Source of the DNA: Microcaldota archaeon
GTDB lineage: Archaea > Micrarchaeota > Micrarchaeia > Anstonellales > Bilamarchaeaceae
Assembly: GCA_016180665.1 (NCBI GenBank)
Contig: JACPAS010000073.1
Coordinates: 1-6,974, forward strand
Direction of reading: 5' to 3'
Length of the DNA: 6,974 bases
The notes under the pieces were generated by a model. That model did no database searches, had not been told where the DNA came from, and saw only the letters and a list, made by a program, of their open reading frames with translations. The first letter of the stretch is position 1; each line of letters starts with the position of its first letter. The translations under genes and the position numbers were made by a program. Positions 1 through 6,538 of this stretch are shown in pieces.

Positions 1-1733
1 TCTTCAAATACTGAACAACCTTCTGCCTTTCCTCTACAAACCCACCCCCTTAAAATTGGAATCAATGTTTTATTTGGATATTGCCCTTTGAGTATCAAGG
101 CCCATTTTTTCACCTCTTTATCACCTTCAAAACCTGCGAAATTGACATAACTCATTGGCATAATCCAATCTAGATAAGGGAGAATCCCATCTTGGCCTAC
201 TCCTTCCCTTGGTCCTTTTCCAGCCCTAACATCAGCAGATCTCTTAAGAAATGGGAAATGCCCCAAAACAGTTTTAACAAATTCAGTAACTGCCTGAGGG
301 TTTACTGCGACAAAATAATTTTCAGGGAATTTTTTTCCAGTTTCTTTTTCATACTGTACTCTAAAATCGTTCAAATCAGCATATCTTATATAATCTAAAT
401 TTATTCCGAATAAATCAGGATACATTTCAGTTATTTCTTTCAGTAGGCCCAATTCGTACTCTACTACATATCTATTATTTGGATCTGCAAAATCTTTACT
501 GTAAACTGGAGACAGATAATCTAAAAATCCTAGAAATTTTGCAGCCTGTCGTGCCTTTCCCCCTTTCTTCTCAGCATACTGAATAGCATTTGGATCTAAA
601 AATACAGGAAACCATGCATGAAATCTCAACCCATAGCAAGCTTCCATTAAAGTTCTTATTGGATCGGCACCACCACTAAATTTAGAACTTACATTAGCGT
701 GGTATTTCTGACTTGGATAAAGCAACTCACCATAATCTCCGCAGCCTTTTCCTTCATGATCAACCTTAAATGCAACAAAAACATCAGTTACCCAGCTGTC
801 ATGCAAATCCTTGCATACGCGATCTATAGATCCTGGCCCAATTGTTTTTCCACCATCAAATGAAGTAAACAACTGGCCTTCACAAGGTCTAATAAAAACG
901 GCTTTATACTCTGGTTCACCGTCACATTCTTTGGAGGCATATTTATCCTTTATTTTATTTCTTTCCTGATCTATTTTTTCTCTAAGCTGTTGAGGTGGTG
1001 ATCCATCTGTTGCATACTTCTCATACATCTGCCTTATCTCTTTAGAATATTTCTCATTTTTACTAAGATCTCTCATTACTTTAGTTTTACATTTCTCTTT
1101 GGCAGTGGTTGGGAACTTAGAAGCAGGTCTTAGCTCATTTTTGTAAGTTTTCTGCGCCCCGGAACTAGGATCCCTAAGAGTTATTTCCCCACCTTTTTGA
1201 ATTAGTTTTTCCTTAGCTTCTTTTAGCTCTTTTACTGCCTTTTCCATTCTATCCGGATTAATTATTCCATTAACTACTCCCTTTTCTTTGCAGTCATCTC
1301 CGTACTCAACAGCATGAATGGTAACCTTCATGGGTTTAACATCTATGCCACCCCATAATGACTGTGATCTGCCTCTTAATTCTAATGCAGTTCCAAGATA
1401 CTCTATTTTAGCAGATCTGATATCAAAAGAAGGCAAGTATTTTCTTGAAGAAGGTAAGTCTTTTGCGTTCGGATCCGGACCGGGTTCTCTAAAGCCCAAA
1501 TCTATTGCTGCTGGAAGTTTTGTATCAAAATCACAATCTATTCTAGCTATTCCAGTACCTTGTGAAATCAACTTTAGAATTTTTTCTTTATCTGTTCTTA
1601 TATGTCTTATAATTACTGATCTTATTTGATGTTGCGGAGGCTCAGAAAGAGCTTGTTGAGATTTGAAAGGATTAAGAAGCAGAGTGACCACAGTTAAAAG
1701 AACAATTCCTGCTTTAACGAGCCTTCTATTCAT
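1..1733 (-). CDS. Exported glycoside-hydrolase-like (GHL10/DUF187-type) protein, C-terminus off the window
   Basis: An open frame of 577 codons runs from ATG 1733 off the left edge with no stop, so the protein is C-terminally partial. The start is supported by GGAG six bases upstream. Residues 1-30 look like a signal peptide or anchor (MNRRLVK, then a hydrophobic run at 8-20), so the protein probably acts outside the membrane. An N-terminal region (about 35-145) is followed by a Lys/Glu-rich, probably helical stretch (about 160-270). The second half resembles a TIM-barrel sugar hydrolase of the GHL10/DUF187 kind: VFIRPC near 279, FHAWFPVF at 371-378, GINLDYIRY at 443-451 and DWIMPMSY at 522-529. 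In that family the Asp of LDYIRY lies at the barrel's active end. There are about ten cysteines, which would suit disulfides in an exported protein. The family match comes from motif recognition; the substrate is unknown. It is the last minus-strand gene visible, 61 bases after the CorA-like gene. Confidence 0.75.
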   Translation of the reverse strand, partial: MNRRLVKAGIVLLTVVTLLLNPFKSQQALSEPPQHQIRSVIIRHIRTDKEKILKLISQGTGIARIDCDFDTKLPAAIDLGFREPGPDPNAKDLPSSRKYLPSFDIRSAKIEYLGTALELRGRSQSLWGGIDVKPMKVTIHAVEYGDDCKEKGVVNGIINPDRMEKAVKELKEAKEKLIQKGGEITLRDPSSGAQKTYKNELRPASKFPTTAKEKCKTKVMRDLSKNEKYSKEIRQMYEKYATDGSPPQQLREKIDQERNKIKDKYASKECDGEPEYKAVFIRPCEGQLFTSFDGGKTIGPGSIDRVCKDLHDSWVTDVFVAFKVDHEGKGCGDYGELLYPSQKYHANVSSKFSGGADPIRTLMEACYGLRFHAWFPVFLDPNAIQYAEKKGGKARQAAKFLGFLDYLSPVYSKDFADPNNRYVVEYELGLLKEITEMYPDLFGINLDYIRYADLNDFRVQYEKETGKKFPENYFVAVNPQAVTEFVKTVLGHFPFLKRSADVRAGKGPREGVGQDGILPYLDWIMPMSYVNFAGFEGDKEVKKWALILKGQYPNKTLIPILRGWVCRGKAEGCSVFE

Positions 1734-1739
1734 GCTTAT

Positions 1740-1743
1740 CTCC
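1740..1743 (-). promoter_or_regulatory. Ribosome binding site of the hydrolase-like gene
   Basis: GGAG on the minus strand lies six bases before ATG 1733. It supports that start, which also gives a clean signal peptide. The 61-base gap around it shows no convincing terminator on the minus strand, so read-through from the CorA-like gene is possible. Confidence 0.5.
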
Positions 1744-1794
1744 GGCAACTTCAAAATTAAATTGCCTTTTTATTATCTTTTTCATCAAATAAAT

Positions 1795-2907
1795 TCAATC
1801 CGCACTTTTTGGAAGAAGCCCTTTACTCTTTACCCACCAGTAAGCAATTGCAGTTGAAACAACTGTTGAGATAATAAGCAAAAGACTATACCACCATGCA
1901 TCCTGTGGACCAAGATTAAACGCAGAATTGCTTAGAGCAGTTGCAATTGTGTTTGGGACTAGAACAGCAGTGCCTAATATAGTTAAGTACGCTACAAGTA
2001 GTGCCATTTTGTTATTTAATATCTGCAATTGATTATTGTAAATACTCTGAACTACTTCCAGACCACTAGCTAACACTTCACTCAAATGTTCTGCAAGAGA
2101 AATCTGGGTATTTACCTCTGCAATAAGTGCACCTATTCTCTCCAGGAGTTTGTTATCATCGGTCAGAACTTCCGGATCTCCATAACGTAATGTGTTTAAT
2201 ACATCCACGGTTGCCCATAACCCGCCCAAATAAGTGATGAGTGCATGTTTCATTTCATGTATTTTTGGGCCTATTATATGTCTTGGTGTTGTTGGGTCTG
2301 CCAGCTGCTCACTTAATTTATCTGCATTTGTTTCAATTTCCTGAAGATGGTCAAAATTTCTACTGTTATTTTCGTACAATACTCTTACTAATATTAAAGT
2401 TATTTTATCCTTTTGTAGTAAGGTTGGTTTGATCTTTCTTATGAATGTTTCTGCATACCTTCTCAATCTAAAAAACCTGCGTAGTTCGGTCGTGTGTATA
2501 GTGACTATGAGATTTGACTTAATTAGTATAACCAGCGGATTTATGTTAACATCAAATCCTTGAACTAATATTGCAGGAATAAGCATTCCCATCTCGCTAT
2601 CAAAGTCTTCGTAACCGCTCCTTTCATTCTTAAGTAATTTTGTCAATAGGACTTCGCTAAACCCGAGTGTGGTTGCTACCTTCACTGTTTCTTTTTTCAG
2701 GTCATCTACTACATAGTCAATCCAGGTTACGTTTGATTGCTCCACAATCTCTATAAATTCCTCTATTTCCATTACTTCTCTTTTCAATGTTTTTCCGTCT
2801 TTTAAGAGCCCAACCCCGAAGCCTTTTTGTTCAAGTGCTAATATTACTTTATCTCCATTCTGGCTACTTACTTTTACAATTGGTTCTTTCGGATTTTTTT
2901 CATCCAT
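1795..2907 (-). CDS. CorA-like divalent-cation transporter lacking the GMN motif
   Basis: A 370-residue protein with the CorA layout: a large soluble N-terminal domain, a long helical region (about 185-300) and two membrane helices at the C-terminus (about 301-321 and 337-358), ending in the short basic tail KSKGLLPKSAD. Family features include the TWIDYVVDDL strand near 65, LIVTIHTTELR near 135-145 (the usual 'flitTiH' segment) and a helix ending in NNKM before the first membrane helix. CorA proteins are pentameric Mg2+/Co2+ channels whose pore mouth carries Gly-Met-Asn after helix 1. Here that position reads roughly SNS within IATALSNSAF, while the upstream proline (VPNT) is kept, so ion selectivity may differ. 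I chose ATG 2907 because GAGGTG lies ten bases upstream; a TTG at 2925 is in frame but overlaps that site. The gene follows the arrestin-like gene by 22 bases. Confidence 0.8.
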   Translation of the reverse strand: MDEKNPKEPIVKVSSQNGDKVILALEQKGFGVGLLKDGKTLKREVMEIEEFIEIVEQSNVTWIDYVVDDLKKETVKVATTLGFSEVLLTKLLKNERSGYEDFDSEMGMLIPAILVQGFDVNINPLVILIKSNLIVTIHTTELRRFFRLRRYAETFIRKIKPTLLQKDKITLILVRVLYENNSRNFDHLQEIETNADKLSEQLADPTTPRHIIGPKIHEMKHALITYLGGLWATVDVLNTLRYGDPEVLTDDNKLLERIGALIAEVNTQISLAEHLSEVLASGLEVVQSIYNNQLQILNNKMALLVAYLTILGTAVLVPNTIATALSNSAFNLGPQDAWWYSLLLIISTVVSTAIAYWWVKSKGLLPKSAD

Positions 2908-2917
2908 GGAATTTTCA

Positions 2918-2923
2918 CACCTC
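2918..2923 (-). promoter_or_regulatory. Ribosome binding site of the CorA-like gene
   Basis: GAGGTG lies ten bases upstream of ATG 2907, inside the short gap after the arrestin-like gene. It decides the start: the upstream in-frame TTG at 2925 overlaps this element and has no comparable site of its own. Confidence 0.55.
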
Positions 2924-2929
2924 AAAACA

Positions 2930-3391
2930 TTATAAACCTTTCACAAAAATTTCCTTCTCAACATTTATGTCTGTTGAAAATGGAATATTTATCCTGATTT
3001 TTAACATCCATTTTGTTATTCTATTATCATGCCCCATAATATTGCTGGATGGTTGACAGTTTTTTGGGAGTTCAAATGAAATTTCGAATTTTTCTTTCTG
3101 ATAGGTTCCTTCATATGCAACTGTTTTTTCTGATCTATGAGTATCACACTGTTCTACTCTTTGAACCTGTTTTACATTTGTGTATATCTGTAACCCTAAT
3201 TCCCTCATTCGCATCATTTCATCCTGCGGAATTATAGTGTAACTGGTTACTTTCTTTTCTTCATGGCAATATAGAGTTGCATGAATACTCCTAGCATTTG
3301 TTGGCTCTTTTAAATTTAGATGCACTTTTGCAAATATTAACTCGCCCGGGTCGTATTCTCTTTTATTTGTTTCTATTTTTACCTTCTCCAT
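2930..3391 (-). CDS. Small arrestin-fold (Spo0M/arrestin-like) protein
   Basis: A 153-residue soluble protein, without signal peptide or membrane helix, that reads as one arrestin-type beta-sandwich. The N-terminus carries the pattern REYDPGELIFAKVHLNL (11-27), like the 'Y.PGe.v.G.v.l' strands of arrestins, followed by a strand like 'ar.i...l.g.e' (33-46). The C-terminal half has SFELPKNCQPS (105-115), then a strand pair with KWMLKIRINIP (127-137) and DINVEKEIFV (141-150). These match the 'F.f.lP....Ps......y.lkv.ld.p...d...e..i.v' pattern of arrestin and Spo0M proteins. Canonical arrestins have two such domains; this has one. Arrestin folds act mainly as protein-binding scaffolds, and the partner here is unknown. 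It sits 16 bases after carA and 22 bases before the CorA-like gene, so it is likely co-transcribed with one or both. No ribosome binding site is obvious. Fold assignment is from motif recognition only. Confidence 0.65.
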   Translation of the reverse strand: MEKVKIETNKREYDPGELIFAKVHLNLKEPTNARSIHATLYCHEEKKVTSYTIIPQDEMMRMRELGLQIYTNVKQVQRVEQCDTHRSEKTVAYEGTYQKEKFEISFELPKNCQPSSNIMGHDNRITKWMLKIRINIPFSTDINVEKEIFVKGL

Positions 3392-3407
3392 ATCTATGCG
3401 CCAGTAA

Positions 3408-4478
3408 TTATAAACACTTTAAAAACTCATCAAACAAATAATTAGAATCATGTGGTCCAGCGCTTGCTTCTGGATGGAATTGAACACTGAAAATTGGCTT
3501 TGATTTATGTTTCATTCCTTCAACAGTTCCATCATTAGAGTGGACATGCGTAACTTCAAATTCCTTCGGCATCTTATCAACTGCATAACCATGGTTTTGA
3601 GTAGTTATTCCAATTTTGCCAGTTAGTTTATTAAGAACCGGGTGATTTGCACCTCTATGTCCAAATTTTAATTTATAAGTGCCTCCTCCGAATGCATGGG
3701 CCATTAGCTGATGTCCCAGACAAATTCCAAAAATTGCATATTTGTCTAATTTTCTTATTATTTCATGAGCTTCTGTCAAAATTGCTGGGTCACCAGGTCC
3801 GTTAGAAAGAACTATTCCATTTGGTTGGTATGATTCGATTTCATCAATTTTTGCAAGACAGTTGACCACCACAACTTTAATATTTCTCTTCACTAATTCC
3901 CTCACTATGCTCATTTTTACCCCATAATCTATGAGTACCACTGTCTTTTTTGCAGTTTTATCTCCAAAAATTAAAGGTTTTTTCGTACTTACCTTCTCCA
4001 CAAAATTAACTTTCGAATATTCAAACAACCGTAACTGTTCCTTTAATTTTGCCTCTTCAAATTCACCTTCATAAACATGCAAAACTGAAGGCATGACCCC
4101 ATAGGACCTAATTCTTCTAACAATCGCCCTGGTGTCTATATCATAAATTCCAGGTCGTTTATTTTCTTCCAGATATTTATCAATATTCTCAATTGATTTA
4201 GAATGAGAGTAAAACTCACTTGCAGCTCTAACTACGAACCCCTCTGGCTGGACATGATCGCTTTCAAAATCAATGTTATTAACCCCATAATTTCCAATTA
4301 ACGGATAAGTCATTAAGAGAATTTGCCCACCATAACTTGGATCAGTTAAACATTCCTGATAACCAGTCATAGTAGTGTTAAAAACTAGTTCGCCTACTGC
4401 TGTTCCGGTATATCCAAAACCTTTTCCTTGGATTAAAGTTCCATCATTTAGCAATAACACTGCCTTCTTATTTTTCAT
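3408..4478 (-). CDS. carA: Carbamoyl-phosphate synthase small (glutaminase) subunit
   Basis: A full-length 356-residue CarA. It hydrolyses glutamine and passes ammonia to the large subunit CarB for carbamoyl phosphate, feeding pyrimidine and arginine synthesis in the cytoplasm. The N-terminal CPSase domain is intact: GELVFNTTMTGYQE (29-42), TDPSYGGQI (45-53), TYPLIGNYG (57-65) and RPGIYDIDTR (108-117). The C-terminal class I glutamine amidotransferase domain has SNGPGDP (225-231), the nucleophile Cys253 in GICLGHQ, TTQNHGYAV (292-300), and the catalytic His336 and Glu338 in VQFHPEA. The start fits the family N-terminus. No carB lies beside it: the gene upstream is a methyltransferase and the gene downstream an arrestin-like protein. 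The 48-base upstream gap has AT-rich elements (4511-4520 and 4491-4500) that could be a promoter, but neither sits at an ideal distance, so co-transcription with the methyltransferase remains possible. Confidence 0.97.
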   Translation of the reverse strand: MKNKKAVLLLNDGTLIQGKGFGYTGTAVGELVFNTTMTGYQECLTDPSYGGQILLMTYPLIGNYGVNNIDFESDHVQPEGFVVRAASEFYSHSKSIENIDKYLEENKRPGIYDIDTRAIVRRIRSYGVMPSVLHVYEGEFEEAKLKEQLRLFEYSKVNFVEKVSTKKPLIFGDKTAKKTVVLIDYGVKMSIVRELVKRNIKVVVVNCLAKIDEIESYQPNGIVLSNGPGDPAILTEAHEIIRKLDKYAIFGICLGHQLMAHAFGGGTYKLKFGHRGANHPVLNKLTGKIGITTQNHGYAVDKMPKEFEVTHVHSNDGTVEGMKHKSKPIFSVQFHPEASAGPHDSNYLFDEFLKCL

Positions 4479-4526
4479 TAGAATCTAAGAATATTTTAAT
4501 GTTTGAAAGTTATTAAAAACACTTCG

Positions 4527-5666
4527 TTATTTCGTCATAATTATTATACTTTCCCTAGTCTTAACCTTAGCTGGCATTACATCCGCAATCCGTTCCAGCC
4601 CAACCAGAATCTCGACCTTAAAACCAACCTCTTCAGCTAACTCGCCAATAATTTCATCAACTAAAACATGTGTTTCATGAATAACAGAATTTCCAACTAC
4701 AAATCCAACCTTGCCTCCATGGGCTAAAACTCTGTGCATCTCCTTAACTACCTGATTAATATCTGCAAAATAACTTCCAACAATTGGTATTTTATCAGCA
4801 AACTCGCGTACACTCTCAGGTATTTCGAATTCAATTGATTGATTAGTTATAAATGACCGTAGGCTTCTATTCCTAGTTTGTTTAGTTGCGCCTTCATTCA
4901 TCTCCAAAAGTGACAGTTCTAGTCCATAAATCTTGGAGTAGTCTATATTATTTAGATAAGGTGGTGAAGTGACAATTAAATCAACTGATTCATTTTCAAT
5001 TTCCATCCTTCTTGCATCTCCTAGATATAAATTCGGTACAAACCCATTACTTTTTCCATTCAAATTCCTAACCATTCTCTTTATTTTTCTTTTAAATGCC
5101 TCTTTAGTTGGTATTGCCCTTTTTCTTTTGTCGATCTTTAGAACTCCACCATCTTTAATTACTAAACTCGCTTGTGGAATTATTGAAACCAGCGCAAGTA
5201 AAAGTAAATCCCTTGCTTTTTCATTTTCCACACCCTCAATTGCAGTTCTTAAACTCAAAATATTATTAAAATTCGAAAATGGAAATGCATTTTTTGGATT
5301 AAACAATTCGAACTTCCAATTAAATTTTCCTTCTTTTAATTTTTGAACGGTATTTAGAAATTCCTCTACCTCCACAAGATCATTTTCTTCATAATTTTGA
5401 GTTTTTACTTTTGAAACAAAAACAGATAAAGGGGAAGAATCAATGCCGGTTGAACTAATCCCCAATTCCTTAGCCCTTAATAATGTAGTTCCAGAACCAC
5501 AAAAAGGATCTAATATGCCCAGTTTAGAAACCGTCTTCTCAATCATAAAGTCTACAATTTCAGGAGCAAAACCTTCCTTATAATAAAACCAGTTGTAAAT
5601 TGGCTTTTCTCTGGTCAACTCGTAAGTAAAATATTTTCCAACTTCAAAAGCATTTCTAATTTCCAC
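4527..5666 (-). CDS. SPPY-type DNA (N4-cytosine/N6-adenine) methyltransferase, no restriction partner visible
   Basis: A complete amino-methyltransferase of 379 residues from the proposed GTG start. Motif I, LDPFCGSGTTLL (52-63), binds S-adenosylmethionine, with GIDSSPLS (74-81) as the following acidic motif. GDARR (216-220) and the catalytic TSPPY (233-237) come about 180 residues later; then come MHRVLAHGGKVGFVVGN (310-326) and a C-terminal strand with RESIIIM. SPPY is the form usual in N4-cytosine enzymes, but N6-adenine or RNA substrates cannot be excluded. No THUMP domain precedes it, which argues against Trm11/TrmG10. The lysine-rich helical segment between the motifs may hold target recognition. 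GTG 5666 is chosen because AAGGTG lies six bases upstream and translation then begins just before the NAFEVGKYF segment; ATG 5705, ATG 5729 and GTG 5675 are in-frame alternatives. It overlaps the end of the RNase HI gene by 11 bases, which suggests coupled translation. Confidence 0.82.
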   Translation of the reverse strand: MEIRNAFEVGKYFTYELTREKPIYNWFYYKEGFAPEIVDFMIEKTVSKLGILDPFCGSGTTLLRAKELGISSTGIDSSPLSVFVSKVKTQNYEENDLVEVEEFLNTVQKLKEGKFNWKFELFNPKNAFPFSNFNNILSLRTAIEGVENEKARDLLLLALVSIIPQASLVIKDGGVLKIDKRKRAIPTKEAFKRKIKRMVRNLNGKSNGFVPNLYLGDARRMEIENESVDLIVTSPPYLNNIDYSKIYGLELSLLEMNEGATKQTRNRSLRSFITNQSIEFEIPESVREFADKIPIVGSYFADINQVVKEMHRVLAHGGKVGFVVGNSVIHETHVLVDEIIGELAEEVGFKVEILVGLERIADVMPAKVKTRESIIIMTK

Positions 5667-6045
5667 TTTCAGCACCTTTTTTAGATAAATAATCAGCCCG
5701 TTCATTTTCTTCTCTTGGGATATGTTCAAATCTTATCTTTTTATTTAAAATCAAAGAATCTACCTGTGCCTTTAATTTTTTCAAATGCGGCATTTTTACC
5801 TTATACTCATTATTCAACTGCCTGACGAGCAATTGACTATCGCTCCTAACCAAAATTTCCCCTTCAACATCTTTAACTCCTTCCAATGCTTTGATTACTG
5901 CTTCGTATTCGGCAATATTATTCGTTCCTTGCCCTATAAATTTGCTTACCTCATTAATTGTTTTTCCATCTTTCTGAATTACTGCCCCAATACCCATCTT
6001 CCCAGGATTACCTAAGCAGCAGCCATCAGTGTATATAATTAGCAT
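5656..6045 (-). CDS. rnhA: Ribonuclease HI, compact archaeal type
   Basis: A 129-residue RNase H-fold enzyme (132 from the upstream ATG 6054) that cuts the RNA strand of RNA-DNA hybrids, in R-loop and primer removal. All four metal-binding acidic residues are present: Asp in IIYTDGCCLGNPG (near 6), Glu in TNNIAEYEAV (near 46), Asp in VRSDSQLLVRQL (near 65), and the last Asp in ENERADYLSKKG (near 117). No N-terminal hybrid-binding domain is present and the basic handle loop of the E. coli enzyme is missing, as is usual in short archaeal and RVT_3-type forms. I prefer ATG 6045 because the protein then begins directly at the first beta strand, and because a TATA-like element lies about 27 bases upstream, which suits a leaderless transcript. 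It leads the minus-strand cluster and overlaps the start of the methyltransferase gene. Confidence 0.93.
   Translation of the reverse strand: MLIIYTDGCCLGNPGKMGIGAVIQKDGKTINEVSKFIGQGTNNIAEYEAVIKALEGVKDVEGEILVRSDSQLLVRQLNNEYKVKMPHLKKLKAQVDSLILNKKIRFEHIPREENERADYLSKKGAESGN
5673..5678 (-). promoter_or_regulatory. Ribosome binding site of the methyltransferase gene
   Basis: AAGGTG lies six bases before GTG 5666, inside the last codons of RNase HI. It is the best-placed purine-rich element for any of the in-frame starts (5666, 5675, 5705, 5729) and supports a GTG start with translational coupling to RNase HI. Confidence 0.4.
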
Positions 6046-6066
6046 AATATTCATTCAATTAATTAG

Positions 6067-6077
6067 ATTTTTATATG
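6067..6077. promoter_or_regulatory. Shared TATA element of divergent leaderless promoters
   Basis: The core TTTTATAT (ATATAAAA on the other strand) at 6069-6076 is centred about 26 bases before ATG 6098 on the plus strand and about 27 bases before ATG 6045 on the minus strand. Archaeal TATA boxes are centred roughly 26-27 bases before the transcription start, so both transcripts would begin at or within a base or two of the start codon. Neither start has a Shine-Dalgarno sequence, as expected for leaderless genes. The assignment rests on position and composition only. Confidence 0.6.
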
Positions 6078-6097
6078 CTCTTGGCTCTATTAATAGT

Positions 6098-6538
6098 ATG
6101 GAAACTGAGACTTTTCATCCTACTGCTAAACCTGAGCACGTCAAGACCTTACTAATAGCAATAACTCTGACCTTGATTGCTCTATTCTTCCAATCGTTTT
6201 TAGGTTCTATTGCAACTTTTTTCTTATCTGTTATCTGGATAATTACAATCTTAATATCAATAATTGTCGAGCTTCGGACAAGAGCCGTCACTATTAATTT
6301 GGAAGAAAAAGGCATCTCAGTAAAGCAGGGCATTCTAAATACAAAGCAAGTTTTTATAAATTACAGCAACATAGCAAACATCAATATTCACCGATCCTTA
6401 TTTGAGCGAATGGTTGGCGTAGGTTCTTTGGAAATTGACACTGCAGGAACTTCTGGTGCAGAGGTTTTAATTCATTCTATAGATAATAAATACCTGCAAA
6501 AAGTAATAGAGTTAGCTAAAAAAGGAGGAGATGAGTAA
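6098..6538 (+). CDS. Membrane protein with bacterial PH (bPH2/DUF304) domain
   Basis: A 146-residue protein beginning METETFHPTAKPEHV. Two closely spaced membrane helices (about 18-36 and 39-58, rich in Ile, Leu and Phe) are followed by a soluble domain with the bPH2 (DUF304) pattern. This comprises the strand RAVTINLEEKGISVKQGIL, then INYSNIANINIHRSLFERMVG with the usual 'i.y..I..v.i.rs...r..G' rhythm, then the closing strand VGSLEIDTAG and a C-terminal helix (DNKYLQKVIELAKK). The domain would face one side of the membrane; its ligand is unknown. ATG 6098 is preferred over the in-frame ATG 6029. The upstream start would add 23 residues, run through the divergent RNase HI start region and leave the TATA element inside the gene, whereas 6098 lies 26 bases from it. 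The stop abuts the next start, so the two plus-strand genes are probably one transcript. Confidence 0.8.
   Translation: METETFHPTAKPEHVKTLLIAITLTLIALFFQSFLGSIATFFLSVIWIITILISIIVELRTRAVTINLEEKGISVKQGILNTKQVFINYSNIANINIHRSLFERMVGVGSLEIDTAGTSGAEVLIHSIDNKYLQKVIELAKKGGDE
6524..6530 (+). promoter_or_regulatory. Ribosome binding site of the endA-like gene
   Basis: GGAGGAG lies eight bases before ATG 6539, within the last codons of the PH-domain gene. It is the strongest Shine-Dalgarno match in the window. It marks the downstream gene as the second cistron of a transcript whose first gene appears leaderless. Confidence 0.7.

Noticed and set aside
192..398. Plus-strand open frame of 68 codons
   Set aside because: It is antisense to the barrel region containing LDYIRY of the hydrolase-like protein; the low-complexity Phe/Ser/Ile translation has no support.
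1318..1629. Plus-strand open frame of 103 codons
   Set aside because: It lies wholly opposite the hydrolase-like gene, whose frame gives recognisable motifs. The plus-strand translation looks like nothing and has no ribosome binding site.
2908..2925. TTG 2925 as start of the CorA-like protein
   Set aside because: The codon overlaps the GAGGTG element that is well placed for ATG 2907.
2787..3237. Plus-strand open frames spanning the arrestin-like gene and its neighbour
   Set aside because: They are antisense to two minus-strand genes with recognisable protein patterns, and their own translations are hydrophobic noise.
3406..3414. TATA-like TTTATAATT just before the arrestin-like gene
   Set aside because: It overlaps the end of carA and is centred only about 20 bases from ATG 3391, too close for a leaderless start; probably chance in AT-rich DNA.
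4479..4526. Dedicated promoter or T-run terminator between the methyltransferase and carA
   Set aside because: There is a T5 run and two AT-rich elements on the minus strand, but their distances to the carA start (about 18 and 36 bases) fit neither a leaderless nor a Shine-Dalgarno-led start well; too weak to call.
4969..5346. Plus-strand open frame of 125 codons
   Set aside because: It is antisense to the methyltransferase between its catalytic motifs; the Phe/Leu/Ser-rich translation is typical of the reverse of an AT-rich Lys/Glu-coding strand.
5667..5729. Longer N-terminus for the methyltransferase from ATG 5729 or 5705
   Set aside because: It would deepen the overlap with RNase HI to as much as 74 bases, and no good ribosome binding site was seen; GTG 5666 has AAGGTG six bases upstream. 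Not excluded.
6029..6097. Longer N-terminus for the PH-domain protein from ATG 6029
   Set aside because: It would translate through the divergent promoter and into the RNase HI start codon region. The TATA element 26 bases before ATG 6098 and the natural bPH2-type N-terminus favour 6098.
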